From: Paramesorhizobium sp049065735
GTDB taxonomy: Bacteria; Pseudomonadota; Alphaproteobacteria; Rhizobiales; Rhizobiaceae
Reading direction: 5' to 3'
Assembly: GCF_049065735.1 (NCBI RefSeq)
Contig: NZ_JBAKHD010000009.1
Location: 1-64,000 of the forward strand
DNA: 64,000 bases
Position numbers and translations under genes: made by a program. Of the stretch, positions 51,196 to 60,494 are shown in pieces. The notes under the pieces are model-generated. The model was given only the letters and a program-made list of their open reading frames with translations. It did no database searches and was not told where the DNA came from. The first letter of the stretch is position 1. The number at the start of each line of letters is the position of its first letter.

Positions 51196-53376
51196 ATGTC
51201 CCCAGATTTATCTTATCTTCTAGCGGACTATTACCGCTGGCTGGGGTTTGCCACGGCCGTCGTGGCATGCCTTCTCATCGTTTCAGGCATGGACGATCTG
51301 TTCGTCGATGCCTGTTTCTGGGCGAGGAAGCTGAGGGAAAGGCTGGCTGCCAAGCGCCGCCACAAGCCGCTTAAGCCTGAACAATTACGCGACCGGCCGG
51401 AACAGCCCATCGCCATCATGGTGCCTGCCTGGCTCGAATATGACGTCGCCGCGCCCATGCTGGAAAACATGCTGAAAGTGCTCGATTATCAGAGCTACAG
51501 GATTTTCGTCGGCACTTATCGCAACGACATGGCAACCACCGGCGAGGTCAAACGCCTTGCCGAGCGCTACGAACGGATCACGCGCGTGGAGGTGCCGCAT
51601 GATGGACCGACCTGTAAGGCCGACTGCCTTAACTGGATCGTGCAGGCCATCTTCGATTACGAAACCCGGCATGGCCTCCACTTTGCCGGCGTCGTGCTTC
51701 ACGATTGTCAGGATATTCTGCATCCGCTGGAGTTGCTGCTCTTCAATTATCTTCTGCCGCGCAAGGACGTGATCCAGCTTCCGGTCGCCTCGCTGGAACG
51801 CGAGTGCCACGAGCTGGTGGCGGGCGTTTATATGGACGAGTTCGCGGAATGGCAGGGCAAAGATTTGCTCGTGCGCGAAAGCCTGACCAAAACGGTACCT
51901 CTGCCCGGTACAGGTACTTGTTTTTCACGCCGCGCGCTCATGACGCTTTCGAAAGAGACCGGCAACCGGCCCTTCAACACGGAGACGCTGACAGCGGATT
52001 ATGACATCGGCCTGCGCCTTGCCGATCATGGGATGCGGCCCGTGCTCGCGCGGCTTCCGGTCCAGTACCGTGTGCAGCGCGCCAGTTGGTTCGGCCATGG
52101 CACGGAAAAGACGGCCACCGCAACCATGCCGCTTCGCGTGCGCAAATATTTCCCCAACAGCTTTCGCGCCTCGTACCGGCATAAGGCCCAATGGGCGCTC
52201 GGCATCTGCTTCCAAAGCTGGGCTGCTTACGGCTGGCACGGCACGATCACCGAGCGATATTTCCTTCTACGCGACCGCAAAATCGCCGTAACCGTTTTCC
52301 TGGCGATCCTCGCCTATTTCTTCGGCGTACAATACGCGCTGTTCGATTTTGCCGAGACGCGGACGCTGTTGAACGACAATGAGCTGTCGCTCCTTGTCTC
52401 GCGACGCTGGATCGATTTTCTCTTTATATTGAACGCAGTTGGGTTTGCTTTACGCATTGCCCAGCGCGCTTATTTTACCGGCAGCACATTCGGCTGGCAG
52501 CACGGACTGTTGTCGGCCCCTCGCGCCGTTATCGGCCACTTCGTGCGAGCGATGGCGTTGGCGCGGGCCTGGAGGCAGTATCTGTCGCATCTTTTGTTTG
52601 GCACGCCACTCGTCTGGGATGGGGTGCTCTCCGACTCCTCTTATGCCAGCCGGGTGCCTCTCGAGCGCGCCAAGCTTGGTGAACTTCTCCTGTCGTGGCG
52701 CGCCATCGACGAGGAGCATGTTCAGGCCGCACTCGAAAAGCAAAGCGCAAGGCACATTCCTTTTGGGCGCATCCTTGTTCAGGAAGGGTGGCTGGCAGAA
52801 GAAGTGCTGGCCGAGGCGATTGCGTTTCAGTCCGACCTCGATCTCACCTCGGTAACCGAAGCCGACGTGCTCGCGGCAAAGGCGCTCTTCCCGACCGAAC
52901 TCAGTGTGCGCTGGCGCGTCTTGGCGCTGCCGTCGGGAGAAGAAGGCAAAGTGCGTCTTGCGACAGCCATGCCCTTGTCTGAAACCGCACAGGAACAGAT
53001 CCGCGATGCGCTCGGGTATACACCCCGGCAGTTCATCGCGCGCGACCGCGATATCACCGCAGGCCTACGCCTTCTCACGAATGCCAACGTGACGAGCCAG
53101 CAATCGCTTCTAGGCACCGACATACCCCTGCTGGGCGATCTTATCGTCGAGCAGGGCTTCATCTCCAAGCAGGCCTTCGACAAGGCGATGATGAAATATT
53201 CTCCGGAGAGAGACGGGCTGATCGGCAGTTATCTCGTGGCCAAGAACATCATCAACCAGGACATGCTGCAATGCGCCCTGGAGGAGCAGAGACGCTTGGC
53301 GGAGCTGGCAGAACCGCAGGAATTCGAGGATAACACCGAAGAAGAAAATCGCTTCTTTCTTCGCGGCAATGCATGA
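51196..53376 (+). CDS. NfrB-like glycosyltransferase with MshEN-type c-di-GMP-binding tail
   Basis: A 726-residue membrane protein: an N-terminal transmembrane helix, a GT2 domain (about 70-330) with the HDCQDILHP (D-x-D-like) segment near 171 and a later TADYDIGLRL plus QRASWFGHG, two to four transmembrane helices (about 355-470), then a C-terminal region (about 490-700) with two GspE/MshEN-like units such as LGELLLSWRAIDEEHVQAALEKQ (in part) and FGRILVQEGWLAEEV. E. coli NfrB has the same plan, uses c-di-GMP and makes a surface polysaccharide. No nfrA-like gene is seen nearby. Confidence 0.88.
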   Translation: MSPDLSYLLADYYRWLGFATAVVACLLIVSGMDDLFVDACFWARKLRERLAAKRRHKPLKPEQLRDRPEQPIAIMVPAWLEYDVAAPMLENMLKVLDYQSYRIFVGTYRNDMATTGEVKRLAERYERITRVEVPHDGPTCKADCLNWIVQAIFDYETRHGLHFAGVVLHDCQDILHPLELLLFNYLLPRKDVIQLPVASLERECHELVAGVYMDEFAEWQGKDLLVRESLTKTVPLPGTGTCFSRRALMTLSKETGNRPFNTETLTADYDIGLRLADHGMRPVLARLPVQYRVQRASWFGHGTEKTATATMPLRVRKYFPNSFRASYRHKAQWALGICFQSWAAYGWHGTITERYFLLRDRKIAVTVFLAILAYFFGVQYALFDFAETRTLLNDNELSLLVSRRWIDFLFILNAVGFALRIAQRAYFTGSTFGWQHGLLSAPRAVIGHFVRAMALARAWRQYLSHLLFGTPLVWDGVLSDSSYASRVPLERAKLGELLLSWRAIDEEHVQAALEKQSARHIPFGRILVQEGWLAEEVLAEAIAFQSDLDLTSVTEADVLAAKALFPTELSVRWRVLALPSGEEGKVRLATAMPLSETAQEQIRDALGYTPRQFIARDRDITAGLRLLTNANVTSQQSLLGTDIPLLGDLIVEQGFISKQAFDKAMMKYSPERDGLIGSYLVAKNIINQDMLQCALEEQRRLAELAEPQEFEDNTEEENRFFLRGNA

Positions 53377-53480
53377 TGCTGCCCTATTCTTCCTCGATCA
53401 CTGGAAATTTACTTTGTCTGCCAAAGATGGACACAAACAGGTCATATCGTGTCCTGGTTTTACCATAGGAGGTATGACCC

Positions 53481-53747
53481 ATGAAGAAGCTTCTTATTGC
53501 TGGAACGGTCGCTTTGTTCGCTCTGAACGGCGTGGCCTTTGCCGCCACCGAAACCATCGGTGATTTCCAGGTGCACGCGGATACCATCAAGATAGGCAAG
53601 AATCCGAACAAGATGCGTGTCGCCGGAAATGTCGTCATCAAGAGCGGCAATACGACGATCAAGTTAAAAAGGGCTACCCTCACAAAGAATGGAGATCAGG
53701 TACTGATCGAGACGCCCGGCAACCACGCGCTGAAAAAGCAGGGCTGA
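53481..53747 (+). CDS. small secreted LptA/OstA-like protein, 88 aa
   Basis: An 88-residue protein with a signal peptide (MKKLLIAGTVALFALNGVAFAA) seen only in part here: MKKLLIAGTVALFALNG. The mature part has FQVHADTIKIGKNPNKMRVAGNV-type beta strands, like one or two turns of the OstA/LptA jellyroll. An aggaggt site precedes the ATG, and a strong terminator follows. It could be a small periplasmic lipid- or polysaccharide-associated protein. Family assignment is weak. Confidence 0.75.
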   Translation: MKKLLIAGTVALFALNGVAFAATETIGDFQVHADTIKIGKNPNKMRVAGNVVIKSGNTTIKLKRATLTKNGDQVLIETPGNHALKKQG

Positions 53748-53763
53748 TCGTTATAATCATTGA

Positions 53764-53808
53764 GCCGAACGCGGCGGAGCCCTCGCGCTTCGCCGCGTTC
53801 GGCTTTTT
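53764..53808 (+). terminator. rho-independent terminator
   Basis: GCCGAACGCGGCG-14 nt-CGCCGCGTTCGGC followed by TTTTT, 16 bp after the stop of the 88-aa gene. Confidence 0.92.
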
Positions 53809-53939
53809 ATATTCGGCATTCAACGGCAGATGTTGCCCTTCGACCACGCCGTCGGCTGAACGAGACTTGAGGGGCTTGGCAAAAGCTTTCTGTTTATTTA
53901 TTGAGTTCATTCCCTCACCCTGTCCTCAAGGAGGCTAGA

Positions 53940-53996
53940 ATGCCAGCATTCGGTTCTTCTCAGCGAGGCAGCGGCTTGAAGCATATGCGCGGCTAG
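53940..53996 (+). CDS. possible 18-aa leader peptide
   Basis: A short ORF, MPAFGSSQRGSGLKHMRG, whose ATG follows AAGGAGG by six bases, one of the best ribosome sites in the window. It ends 173 bp before the ABC exporter gene, in an otherwise gene-free 422-bp region. It may be an upstream regulatory peptide of the exporter or an unrelated small gene. Nothing in it points to a known attenuator. Confidence 0.4.
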   Translation: MPAFGSSQRGSGLKHMRG

Positions 53997-54169
53997 GTCC
54001 AATCCGGCCGATCACCGCGTAAAAGCGTCAGGACGGCTGCCGCCCGGGCGCCTCCAAACGAGGCAAGCCCGGTATTGTTGTGCGCCGTCGAGAACGGTTT
54101 CCTCCTTCGCGGCGTTATTCTACTCATTTTCGATTTCGGGACCGGGTGCGGCTGCATCCGGCAAATATC
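53997..54169. other. GC-rich leader region before ABC exporter
   Basis: Gene-free stretch between the short ORF and the exporter start; contains overlapping GC-rich inverted segments (for example GGCTGCCGCCCGGGCGCC) but no motif I recognise. Weak ribosome site before the exporter ATG. Confidence 0.3.
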
Positions 54170-55972
54170 ATGGCTTCTCTACGCAATGCCCTTACGGGCG
54201 GCGCTTTTCGCGCCGTATTCCGTTTCCTTCGCGTCCATTGGCAGCGTCAGCCGGGGCGGCTCGCTCTCATCATCGGTGCGGTGCTCGTCGCCACCGTGGC
54301 GGATGTCCTGACGCCGCTCTATTCCGGACGCCTGGTCGATGCCGTGTCGCGCGGCGCAGCCACCGACGAAACCGCATGGAACGCGGCGATCACCGCCTTC
54401 CTCATGCTGCTCGGCCTTTCGGCAGGCGCCACGCTCATGCGCCATGTCGCCTTTATCGGCATCATCGAACTGACCTTGAAGATGATGTCCGAGATTGCGG
54501 CCGACGCATTCCATCGCGTGCAGCGCTTCTCGACCGACTGGCACGCCAACAGCTTTGCCGGCTCGACCGTGCGCAAGATCACGCGCGGCATATGGGCGCT
54601 CGATCTCCTGAACGACACCCTGCTGGTGGCGCTTCTGCCTTCGGCGGTCATGCTGGTCGGCTCTACGCTGCTGCTCGGCTGGTATTGGCCGATGATGGGC
54701 CTCATCATCGCCATCGGCTCGCTCCTCTATATCGGCCTCACCGTCGCGCTGTCCCTGGGATATGTCGCTCCCGCAGCAAGCCTTGCGAATGCATGGGACA
54801 CGCGGCTTGGCGGCACGCTGGCCGACGCCATCTCGTGCAACGCCGTGGTCAAAGCCTTCGGCGCGGAGGCACGAGAGGACACCCGCACGGCCAAGGTCAT
54901 CGAAAAATGGCGCCACCGTACCCGCCGCACCTGGATACGCGGCACATATAACGGCACCTCGCAGGGCCTGATATTGCTTGTCCTGCGCGCCGCGATCATC
55001 GGCTTCGCCATCATTCTTTGGACGGCGGGCCGCGCGAATGCGGGCGACATCACCTTCGTGCTGACGGCCTTCTTTATCCTGCAGGGCTATCTGCGCGATA
55101 TCGGCATGCATGTGCGCAATCTGCAGCGCTCGGTCAACGAAATGGAAGAGCTGGTCGATATCCATGCCGAACCTCTCGGCATCGAGGACCGTCCGGGCGC
55201 GCTTCCCATCGCCATCGGGGAAGGGCGCATCGATTTCGAGAACGTGACCTTCCTTTATGGCGGCCATTCGACGCCGCTTTACCGGAACTTCTCGCTGTCG
55301 ATCCCCGCAGGCCAGCGCGTCGGCCTTGTTGGCCACTCCGGCTCGGGCAAGACGACCTTCGTGAAGCTGATCCAGAGGCTCCACGATGTCACGGACGGCC
55401 GGATCCTCATCGACGGGCAGGATGTGTCGCAGGTTCAGCAGGCTTCCCTGCGCGCGCAGATCGCCATCGTGCAGCAGGAGCCGATCCTGTTCCATCGCTC
55501 GCTGGCGGAGAACATAGCCTATGCAAAGCCGGGCGCATCCATGCGGGAGATCGAGCGGGCGGCGAAGCTTGCCAGCGCGCATGATTTCATCATGGGCCTT
55601 CCCAAAGGCTATGCGACGCTGGTCGGCGAGCGCGGCGTCAAGCTTTCCGGCGGCGAGCGCCAGCGTATCGCGATTGCCCGCGCCTTCCTGGCCGACGCAC
55701 CGATCCTGATCTTCGACGAGGCGACATCGAGCCTTGATTCGGAATCGGAGGTGCTGATCCAGGAAGCGATGGAACGGCTGATGGTGGGCCGCACGACGCT
55801 CGTCATCGCGCACCGGCTCTCCACCGTGCGCTCGCTCGACCGGCTGCTCGTCTTCGACGGAGGCCGGGTGATCGAGGAGGGCGACCATGCCGCGCTCATC
55901 CGGCGCAAGGATGGTGTTTACCGGCGGCTTTTCGAGCGCCAGGCGCTGGAACTGACCAAAGGTTTCGTATAA
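54170..55972 (+). CDS. ABC exporter, membrane and ATPase domains fused
   Basis: A 600-residue half-transporter: six transmembrane helices (residues about 25-320), then a nucleotide-binding domain with Walker A GHSGSGKTTFVKL near residue 390, the signature LSGGERQRIAIARA near 495 and Walker B ILIFDEATSSLDSESE. The H-loop is in VIAHRLSTV. As a homodimer it would export a lipid, peptide or drug. The ATG at 54170 (MASLRNAL) is preferred over a GTG at 54080, which would add an unlikely Arg-rich extension. Confidence 0.9.
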   Translation: MASLRNALTGGAFRAVFRFLRVHWQRQPGRLALIIGAVLVATVADVLTPLYSGRLVDAVSRGAATDETAWNAAITAFLMLLGLSAGATLMRHVAFIGIIELTLKMMSEIAADAFHRVQRFSTDWHANSFAGSTVRKITRGIWALDLLNDTLLVALLPSAVMLVGSTLLLGWYWPMMGLIIAIGSLLYIGLTVALSLGYVAPAASLANAWDTRLGGTLADAISCNAVVKAFGAEAREDTRTAKVIEKWRHRTRRTWIRGTYNGTSQGLILLVLRAAIIGFAIILWTAGRANAGDITFVLTAFFILQGYLRDIGMHVRNLQRSVNEMEELVDIHAEPLGIEDRPGALPIAIGEGRIDFENVTFLYGGHSTPLYRNFSLSIPAGQRVGLVGHSGSGKTTFVKLIQRLHDVTDGRILIDGQDVSQVQQASLRAQIAIVQQEPILFHRSLAENIAYAKPGASMREIERAAKLASAHDFIMGLPKGYATLVGERGVKLSGGERQRIAIARAFLADAPILIFDEATSSLDSESEVLIQEAMERLMVGRTTLVIAHRLSTVRSLDRLLVFDGGRVIEEGDHAALIRRKDGVYRRLFERQALELTKGFV

Positions 55973-56034
55973 TAATACTTAAGGGTCGGAGACGGCCCTT
56001 TCTCTCTTTTCATTTTCCGCGAAAGGTCACGCTG

Positions 56035-56790
56035 GTGATCGTCTATCTGCGCAGGCTTGCGGGCAGGGAGCGGACGGACGAAACCGACCAGCATCTCGCC
56101 CGCTATCTCATCTTTATCGCCGGAGCGGCCAATGCCGGCGGGTTTCTGGCTGTCCAGCAATATACCTCCCATATGTCCGGCATCGTCTCGACGATGGCGG
56201 ATCATCTGGCGCTGGGCGACATGACAGTGTTCCTGGCGGGCCTCGGCGCGCTTCTCTCCTTTACCGCCGGCGCGGCCATATCGGCGATCCTCATCAACTG
56301 GGGCCGCCGGCACGACCTCGAAAGCCAATATGCCTTTCCGCTCGTCCTCGAAGCCGGTCTTCTCATCTGTTTCGGCCTCCTGGGCAGGCATCTCGCCCGC
56401 TATCAGGGATTGTTCGTCCCCATGACCGTGATGCTCCTCTGTTTCATCATGGGCCTGCAGAACGCCATCATCACCAAATTGTCGGCAACGAGAATCCGCA
56501 CCACGCACGTCACCGGGCTCGTGACGGACATGGGCATCGAGCTTGGCAAGCTGATTTATTGGAACGGGTCGGCGAACACGTCGAAGCCGCCGGTAAGGGC
56601 GGATCATGAGAAGCTCTGGCTACTGGTTTCGCTGGTCTTCCTCTTTTTCACCGGCGGCGTTATGGGCGCGTTGGGCTTCAAGCAGATGGGCTTCTCGGCG
56701 ACCTTGTTTCTCGCCGCTCTTCTCCTGGCACTGGCCTTCATGCCGGTCCTGGACGATATCGGCGCGAGATTGAAAGCGCCTAGAGCATGA
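56035..56790 (+). CDS. DUF1275 (YoaK-like) membrane protein
   Basis: A 251-residue integral membrane protein of the DUF1275 family. It starts with GTG and shows AGAANAGGFLAVQQYTSHMSG near residue 29, GLQNAIITKLSATRIRTTHVTGLVTDMGIELG (in part: RTTHVTGLVTDMG) near 155 and six or seven hydrophobic segments. The function of the family is not known. The last codons and the stop lie inside the palindromic repeat that follows. Confidence 0.9.
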   Translation: MIVYLRRLAGRERTDETDQHLARYLIFIAGAANAGGFLAVQQYTSHMSGIVSTMADHLALGDMTVFLAGLGALLSFTAGAAISAILINWGRRHDLESQYAFPLVLEAGLLICFGLLGRHLARYQGLFVPMTVMLLCFIMGLQNAIITKLSATRIRTTHVTGLVTDMGIELGKLIYWNGSANTSKPPVRADHEKLWLLVSLVFLFFTGGVMGALGFKQMGFSATLFLAALLLALAFMPVLDDIGARLKAPRA

Positions 56791-56884
56791 TCCCGAAAAG
56801 TTGCAGACTTTTCGGATAAGATTATGCGGCAAGACAAAGAGTTAGAGCGTGATGCCCGCTCGGGCTTAATCGCATCATGCTCTA
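56781..56884. repeat. 104-bp palindromic repeat (AGAGCATGAT ... ATCATGCTCT)
   Basis: Ends TAGAGCATGAT / ATCATGCTCTA are inverse; inside is ATGATCCCGAAAAG and its partial inverse CTTTTCGGAT. This is the common Rhizobiales intergenic palindrome. It overlaps the 3' end of the DUF1275 gene, supplying its stop codon. Confidence 0.8.
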
Positions 56885-56888
56885 AGGT

Positions 56889-57122
56889 TTAACGCCGGCA
56901 GCGGATTTCGCTGACGACAATCACCGGGCGCTCCGCCTCGGCTTCGACGATGCGCACGGCGCCGGTGCAACGCCTGCGGTGGGGAGATGGGAGCGGTGCG
57001 GCAAGCATGATCAGCGGGTTTTGCGTCGACAGCACCATCGGCTTCTGCTGCGATGGCGGCTGGGCAGCAGCCATCGCAAGCGGCAGGACGGCGACCAGCG
57101 AAAGGAGCAATCGAAAATTCAC
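56889..57122 (-). CDS. small secreted protein, 77 aa
   Basis: Begins with a clear signal peptide (MNFRLLLSLVAVLPLAMAAA) and ends with a short mature part holding RRCTGAVRIVEAEAERP and a C-terminal CRR. The two mature cysteines could form a disulfide. No family recognised; it stands alone beside the repeat. The ribosome site is weak. Confidence 0.55.
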   Translation of the reverse strand: MNFRLLLSLVAVLPLAMAAAQPPSQQKPMVLSTQNPLIMLAAPLPSPHRRRCTGAVRIVEAEAERPVIVVSEIRCRR

Positions 57123-57301
57123 GGCAACGCCTCTGATGCTAAAGCTCGTTTTCCGGCATCAGAACGTAAAACTCGCGCCTGTATTCCGCTTTAAAGAACA
57201 CCATTAATAATTCATTACCTCGAATCATTGTGGAGTATCCGATAGTATTAAATGTAAAATTCTATATTTCTTATAGTACTACGAGAGAATTATTGGAAGC
57301 C

Positions 57302-58258
57302 TTATGTCGCTCCAAGTTCCTGCATCATGAACCGCGCGCCGGCGTCGATGGCGGCGGTGGCGGCCGGCAGTTCACGAGCCATTTGAATGAAGCCATGAAC
57401 GACGCCAGGATGAAAATCGAGCCTATGGGCAACGCCGGTTTCGGCAAGCCGCCGGCTGAGCGTCAGCGTATCGTCGAGAAGCGGATCGAGACCAGCCGCG
57501 CAGAGATAGAGCATTGGCAGGCCATCGAGATCTGCCTGCAGCGGCGCGGCGAGCGGGCCAATACTGGCCTTGCCCAGATATTGCGCCCAGAACCAGCGCA
57601 TCATCGGCAAGGAAAGGCCGAATGAGCCATCGCCGAAATGGGTGTAGCTGAAACTTCCGAAATCGAGCCCATAGCAGCCAAAATAGAGGGCCGCGGTCTT
57701 GACGGTGCGCTTGCCATTGTCCCGCTGGTCGAGGAGGGCAGCGAGCGCAAGATTGGCTCCCGCCGACTCTCCCGCAAGCGCGATGCGCTGCGCGTCAAAG
57801 CCGTTGCCGAGGCCCCCTTCGGCAACGAACCGGACAACCGCGCGCACGTCATCGAGCGGAGCGGGAAACGGATGTTCCGGCGCAAGGCGATAATCGAAGC
57901 CAAGCACCGCCGCACCGCTCGCAATCGCCAGCCGGCGGAGGAGATCGTCATGCGTGTCGATAGACCCTACCACCCAACCACCGCCATGCACATAGACGAT
58001 AATAGGCACCGGGCGGTCTTCGACATTGCAATAAAGGCGCGCGTCGAGAGAGCCGACGGCACCCGGAACGGTGAGGTTCTGAACCGTCCGGACAGGAATT
58101 GGCGGCGCATTCCACTGCGCATTCATCTCGGCAAAGCCGTCGCGCGCTTCCCGAAGCGAGATATCTTCCATATTGATCTCTGGCTTCGCCCTCATGCGGT
58201 GAAGGATGGGAGCCATGAAAGGGTCAGGTCTGGGCAGAGGTTCGGTCATGGTATTCAT
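57302..58258 (-). CDS. alpha/beta hydrolase, hormone-sensitive-lipase family
   Basis: A 318-residue esterase: oxyanion motif HGGGWVVGS near residue 95, nucleophile Ser in GESAGAN near 163, Asp in GLDPLLDD near 258 and His in HGFIQMA near 289. The HGGG and GESAGAN pair defines the bacterial HSL (family IV) esterases, which hydrolyse short acyl esters. Cytoplasmic; flanked by AT-rich DNA, monocistronic. Confidence 0.92.
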   Translation of the reverse strand: MNTMTEPLPRPDPFMAPILHRMRAKPEINMEDISLREARDGFAEMNAQWNAPPIPVRTVQNLTVPGAVGSLDARLYCNVEDRPVPIIVYVHGGGWVVGSIDTHDDLLRRLAIASGAAVLGFDYRLAPEHPFPAPLDDVRAVVRFVAEGGLGNGFDAQRIALAGESAGANLALAALLDQRDNGKRTVKTAALYFGCYGLDFGSFSYTHFGDGSFGLSLPMMRWFWAQYLGKASIGPLAAPLQADLDGLPMLYLCAAGLDPLLDDTLTLSRRLAETGVAHRLDFHPGVVHGFIQMARELPAATAAIDAGARFMMQELGAT

Positions 58259-58503
58259 CTCCTGCCGGGCAAGCCAACCGATGTGATGGCCATTTCCCCG
58301 CCATAATCACGGAATGTAATCTAATGTAACGAACCAGGTTGAGGCAAAAATAAGGCCGGAACCCATGTAATATTTAACATAAAATTTAAATATAAAATAA
58401 ATTCTACAATGCCATTCAAAGAATATACCGCACGCGTCGGAGACGATACATAACAATTTCATTTTTATAACGAATATATATATCCAGACGTGTGGAGATT
58501 CCT

Positions 58504-59160
58504 TTGAACGACGCCATTCACGCTTTCTTCCTCACCTATGCAGCGCTGTTTCCGATCGTCAATCCGCTCGGAACGGCGCTCATCTTCCTTGACATGACGG
58601 CCAGATGTTCTTCGCAGGTGCGCCATCAAATTGCCTGGCGCGTCGCGGTGAGCGGCTTCGTGCTGCTGGGCGTGTCGGTGCTGGCGGGCTCTCATATTCT
58701 GGAGTTTTTCGGACTCAGTCTCCCGGCGGTGCGCATCGCCGGCGGGATCGTCATCTCCATCATGGGCTGGCGGTTGCTCGACAGCGGGGATGGTTCAACG
58801 GACGGCGAAATAGAGAGCAGCAAGACCGACCAGGGCGCGCTCGCCAAGACCTTCTATCCCATCACCATGCCGATGACCTTCGGCCCCGGCTCGATCGCCG
58901 TCGCCATTGCCTTGGGCACGCAGCGCTCCAACATGTTGCACAATTTCGACCGCGCCGTCATTCAAGATCTGTCCATATGCGCCGGGCTGTTGGCGATATG
59001 CGCCACGGTTTACCTTGCCTACGCCAATGCCGATGTTCTGAAGCGCGTTCTGGGCGAGAACGGAACCAATGTCCTCCTGCGCCTCGCCGCCTTTATCATT
59101 CTGTGCATCGGTATCCAGATGATCTGGGTGGGGATCGCCGACCTTATTCATCCGGTGTGA
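58504..59160 (+). CDS. MarC-family membrane protein
   Basis: A 218-residue protein with six transmembrane helices and the MarC signature FFLTYAALFPIVNPLGTA near the N-terminus and PITMPMTFGPGSIAVAI near residue 120. I chose TTG at 58504, six bases after GGAG, because it gives the usual N-terminus; GTG at 58492 is the alternative. The function of MarC proteins is not known. The gene end overlaps that of the convergent DUF218 gene by 17 bp. Confidence 0.88.
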   Translation: MNDAIHAFFLTYAALFPIVNPLGTALIFLDMTARCSSQVRHQIAWRVAVSGFVLLGVSVLAGSHILEFFGLSLPAVRIAGGIVISIMGWRLLDSGDGSTDGEIESSKTDQGALAKTFYPITMPMTFGPGSIAVAIALGTQRSNMLHNFDRAVIQDLSICAGLLAICATVYLAYANADVLKRVLGENGTNVLLRLAAFIILCIGIQMIWVGIADLIHPV

Positions 59161-60154
59161 AGGCCTGTTCCGGAAGCTTGCACTCGTCGGCATGGCGGCG
59201 CGCCAGGTCCCAGCGTGACTCGTAGAGTTTGTGCCGCAGCAGAAGCTGGTAAAAAACACCGCATACGCCTTCCACCGGCATCGGCGGCTCTTCAGCAATG
59301 GAAGGCCAGTGCAGCACATCCTGAATGGCAAGCGCCTCCTGCTGCAATTCGCTCTCGATGCGCATCGCAACATCCGTACCCGGCGAGGGAGCAGAAGAAA
59401 CTGCCACGCGAAACCGGGGACCTAGGACGGAGCGAAACAGAAAAAGCGCGCGCGGCGCATGAAAATCGGAGGTGACGAGCAGCACGTTGCCGCCCTCCAT
59501 CCCCTTCTTCCGCATGGCGAGGCCGCTGAAGACCGCATTGCCGATCGTATCGAGCGAATCCTGCTCCATGATCATCCGGTCCCCGGCGACGCCATGCCCG
59601 ACAAGAAAGTCGTGCATGGTCTGCGCCTCTGAAGCGATGGTGCGCCCGCCGCCGGACAGAATGACGGGAACATCTTTGAAACGCTGGATGATCGGCAGGG
59701 CATGGACGAGCCTTTGATCCAGCCTCGGCTGGTTGGCGCCCAGGATCACGATCACATCGGGCGAGCGGTAGGCACTCTCGTCGCCCAGCCAGGGCTGCCG
59801 GATATAGTCCGCATAGAAGGCCCGGATCGCCGACATGGTTCGGGACACATTATCTGAAGCGGCTTTCACCATATCCTTGTCCTTGACCAGCGTCTGCAAG
59901 GTTTGCAGCGATTGCCGGTCGTTCACCAGCCGCGCGTAGAGCGTCGAAACGCTGCCGTCTGCGATCCCGCGCCGGAAATCGGCGATGCCGTAATCGAGTT
60001 TCGTCAACGCTTCCAGCCAGCCACCCGTGCTCAGGGCATGCGTGACGGCAACGGGCGCGTCCGGAGATGGCCTCGTTTCGGGCAGGCTGGCAGCTCCACC
60101 GGCGATGGCCAAGGAACCAGACAGTAAAATCCGCTGAATGTTGCGCAGGACCAT
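59144..60154 (-). CDS. DUF218 (YdcF/SanA/ElyC-like) exported protein
   Basis: A 336-residue protein with an N-terminal hydrophobic signal or anchor (MVLRNIQRILLSGSLAIAGG) seen in part, and a DUF218 domain from about residue 135: VIVILGANQPR, VPVILSGGG near 178 and an E-x-x-S-x-x-T-x-x-N-like segment (MEQDSLDTIGNA) near 208. Family members are linked to envelope and vancomycin-barrier functions. ATG at 60154 is preferred over 60196. Ends overlap with marC. Confidence 0.85.
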   Translation of the reverse strand: MVLRNIQRILLSGSLAIAGGAASLPETRPSPDAPVAVTHALSTGGWLEALTKLDYGIADFRRGIADGSVSTLYARLVNDRQSLQTLQTLVKDKDMVKAASDNVSRTMSAIRAFYADYIRQPWLGDESAYRSPDVIVILGANQPRLDQRLVHALPIIQRFKDVPVILSGGGRTIASEAQTMHDFLVGHGVAGDRMIMEQDSLDTIGNAVFSGLAMRKKGMEGGNVLLVTSDFHAPRALFLFRSVLGPRFRVAVSSAPSPGTDVAMRIESELQQEALAIQDVLHWPSIAEEPPMPVEGVCGVFYQLLLRHKLYESRWDLARRHADECKLPEQAFTPDE

Positions 60155-60494
60155 GAGCTTCCACGATCGGTTTCTAGAACGATTACATTCCAACAATGTC
60201 GACCCTAGGTGGATATCCTCGCACTCATTTGGAAGATAACCGAGCCAATATTATGAAGTCTAAGTTAAAGTGTACAAACTATATAAAATATATACTATGC
60301 ATTAGCGAGCAATGAAACATATAACGCTATGATTATGTCGAATAATCGGCGAATTCCGTATTCACGAAACGGAGAAATTTAATCACAAAAAGGGGATGCA
60401 CCGGAAGTTTTGTTGCGCAAACAGCGCAAGTCGGGAATCTTGACTTCCCGATACTGATATATCGAGCAACAAAAACAAATTGTCTGGAACACTC
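60155..60494. other. 340-bp AT-rich intergenic region with tandem hairpins
   Basis: Divergent promoter region. Two tight stems stand side by side at 60413-60451: TTGCGC-5 nt-GCGCAA and TCGGGAA-7 nt-TTCCCGA, in the leader of the APC permease gene. They might regulate it, but I recognise no known riboswitch. No gene seen. Confidence 0.5.

Noticed and set aside
54179..55888. 569-codon minus-strand frame opposite the ABC exporter
   Set aside because: Arg/His/Asp-rich antisense frame typical of GC-rich DNA; the plus strand carries full ABC motifs.
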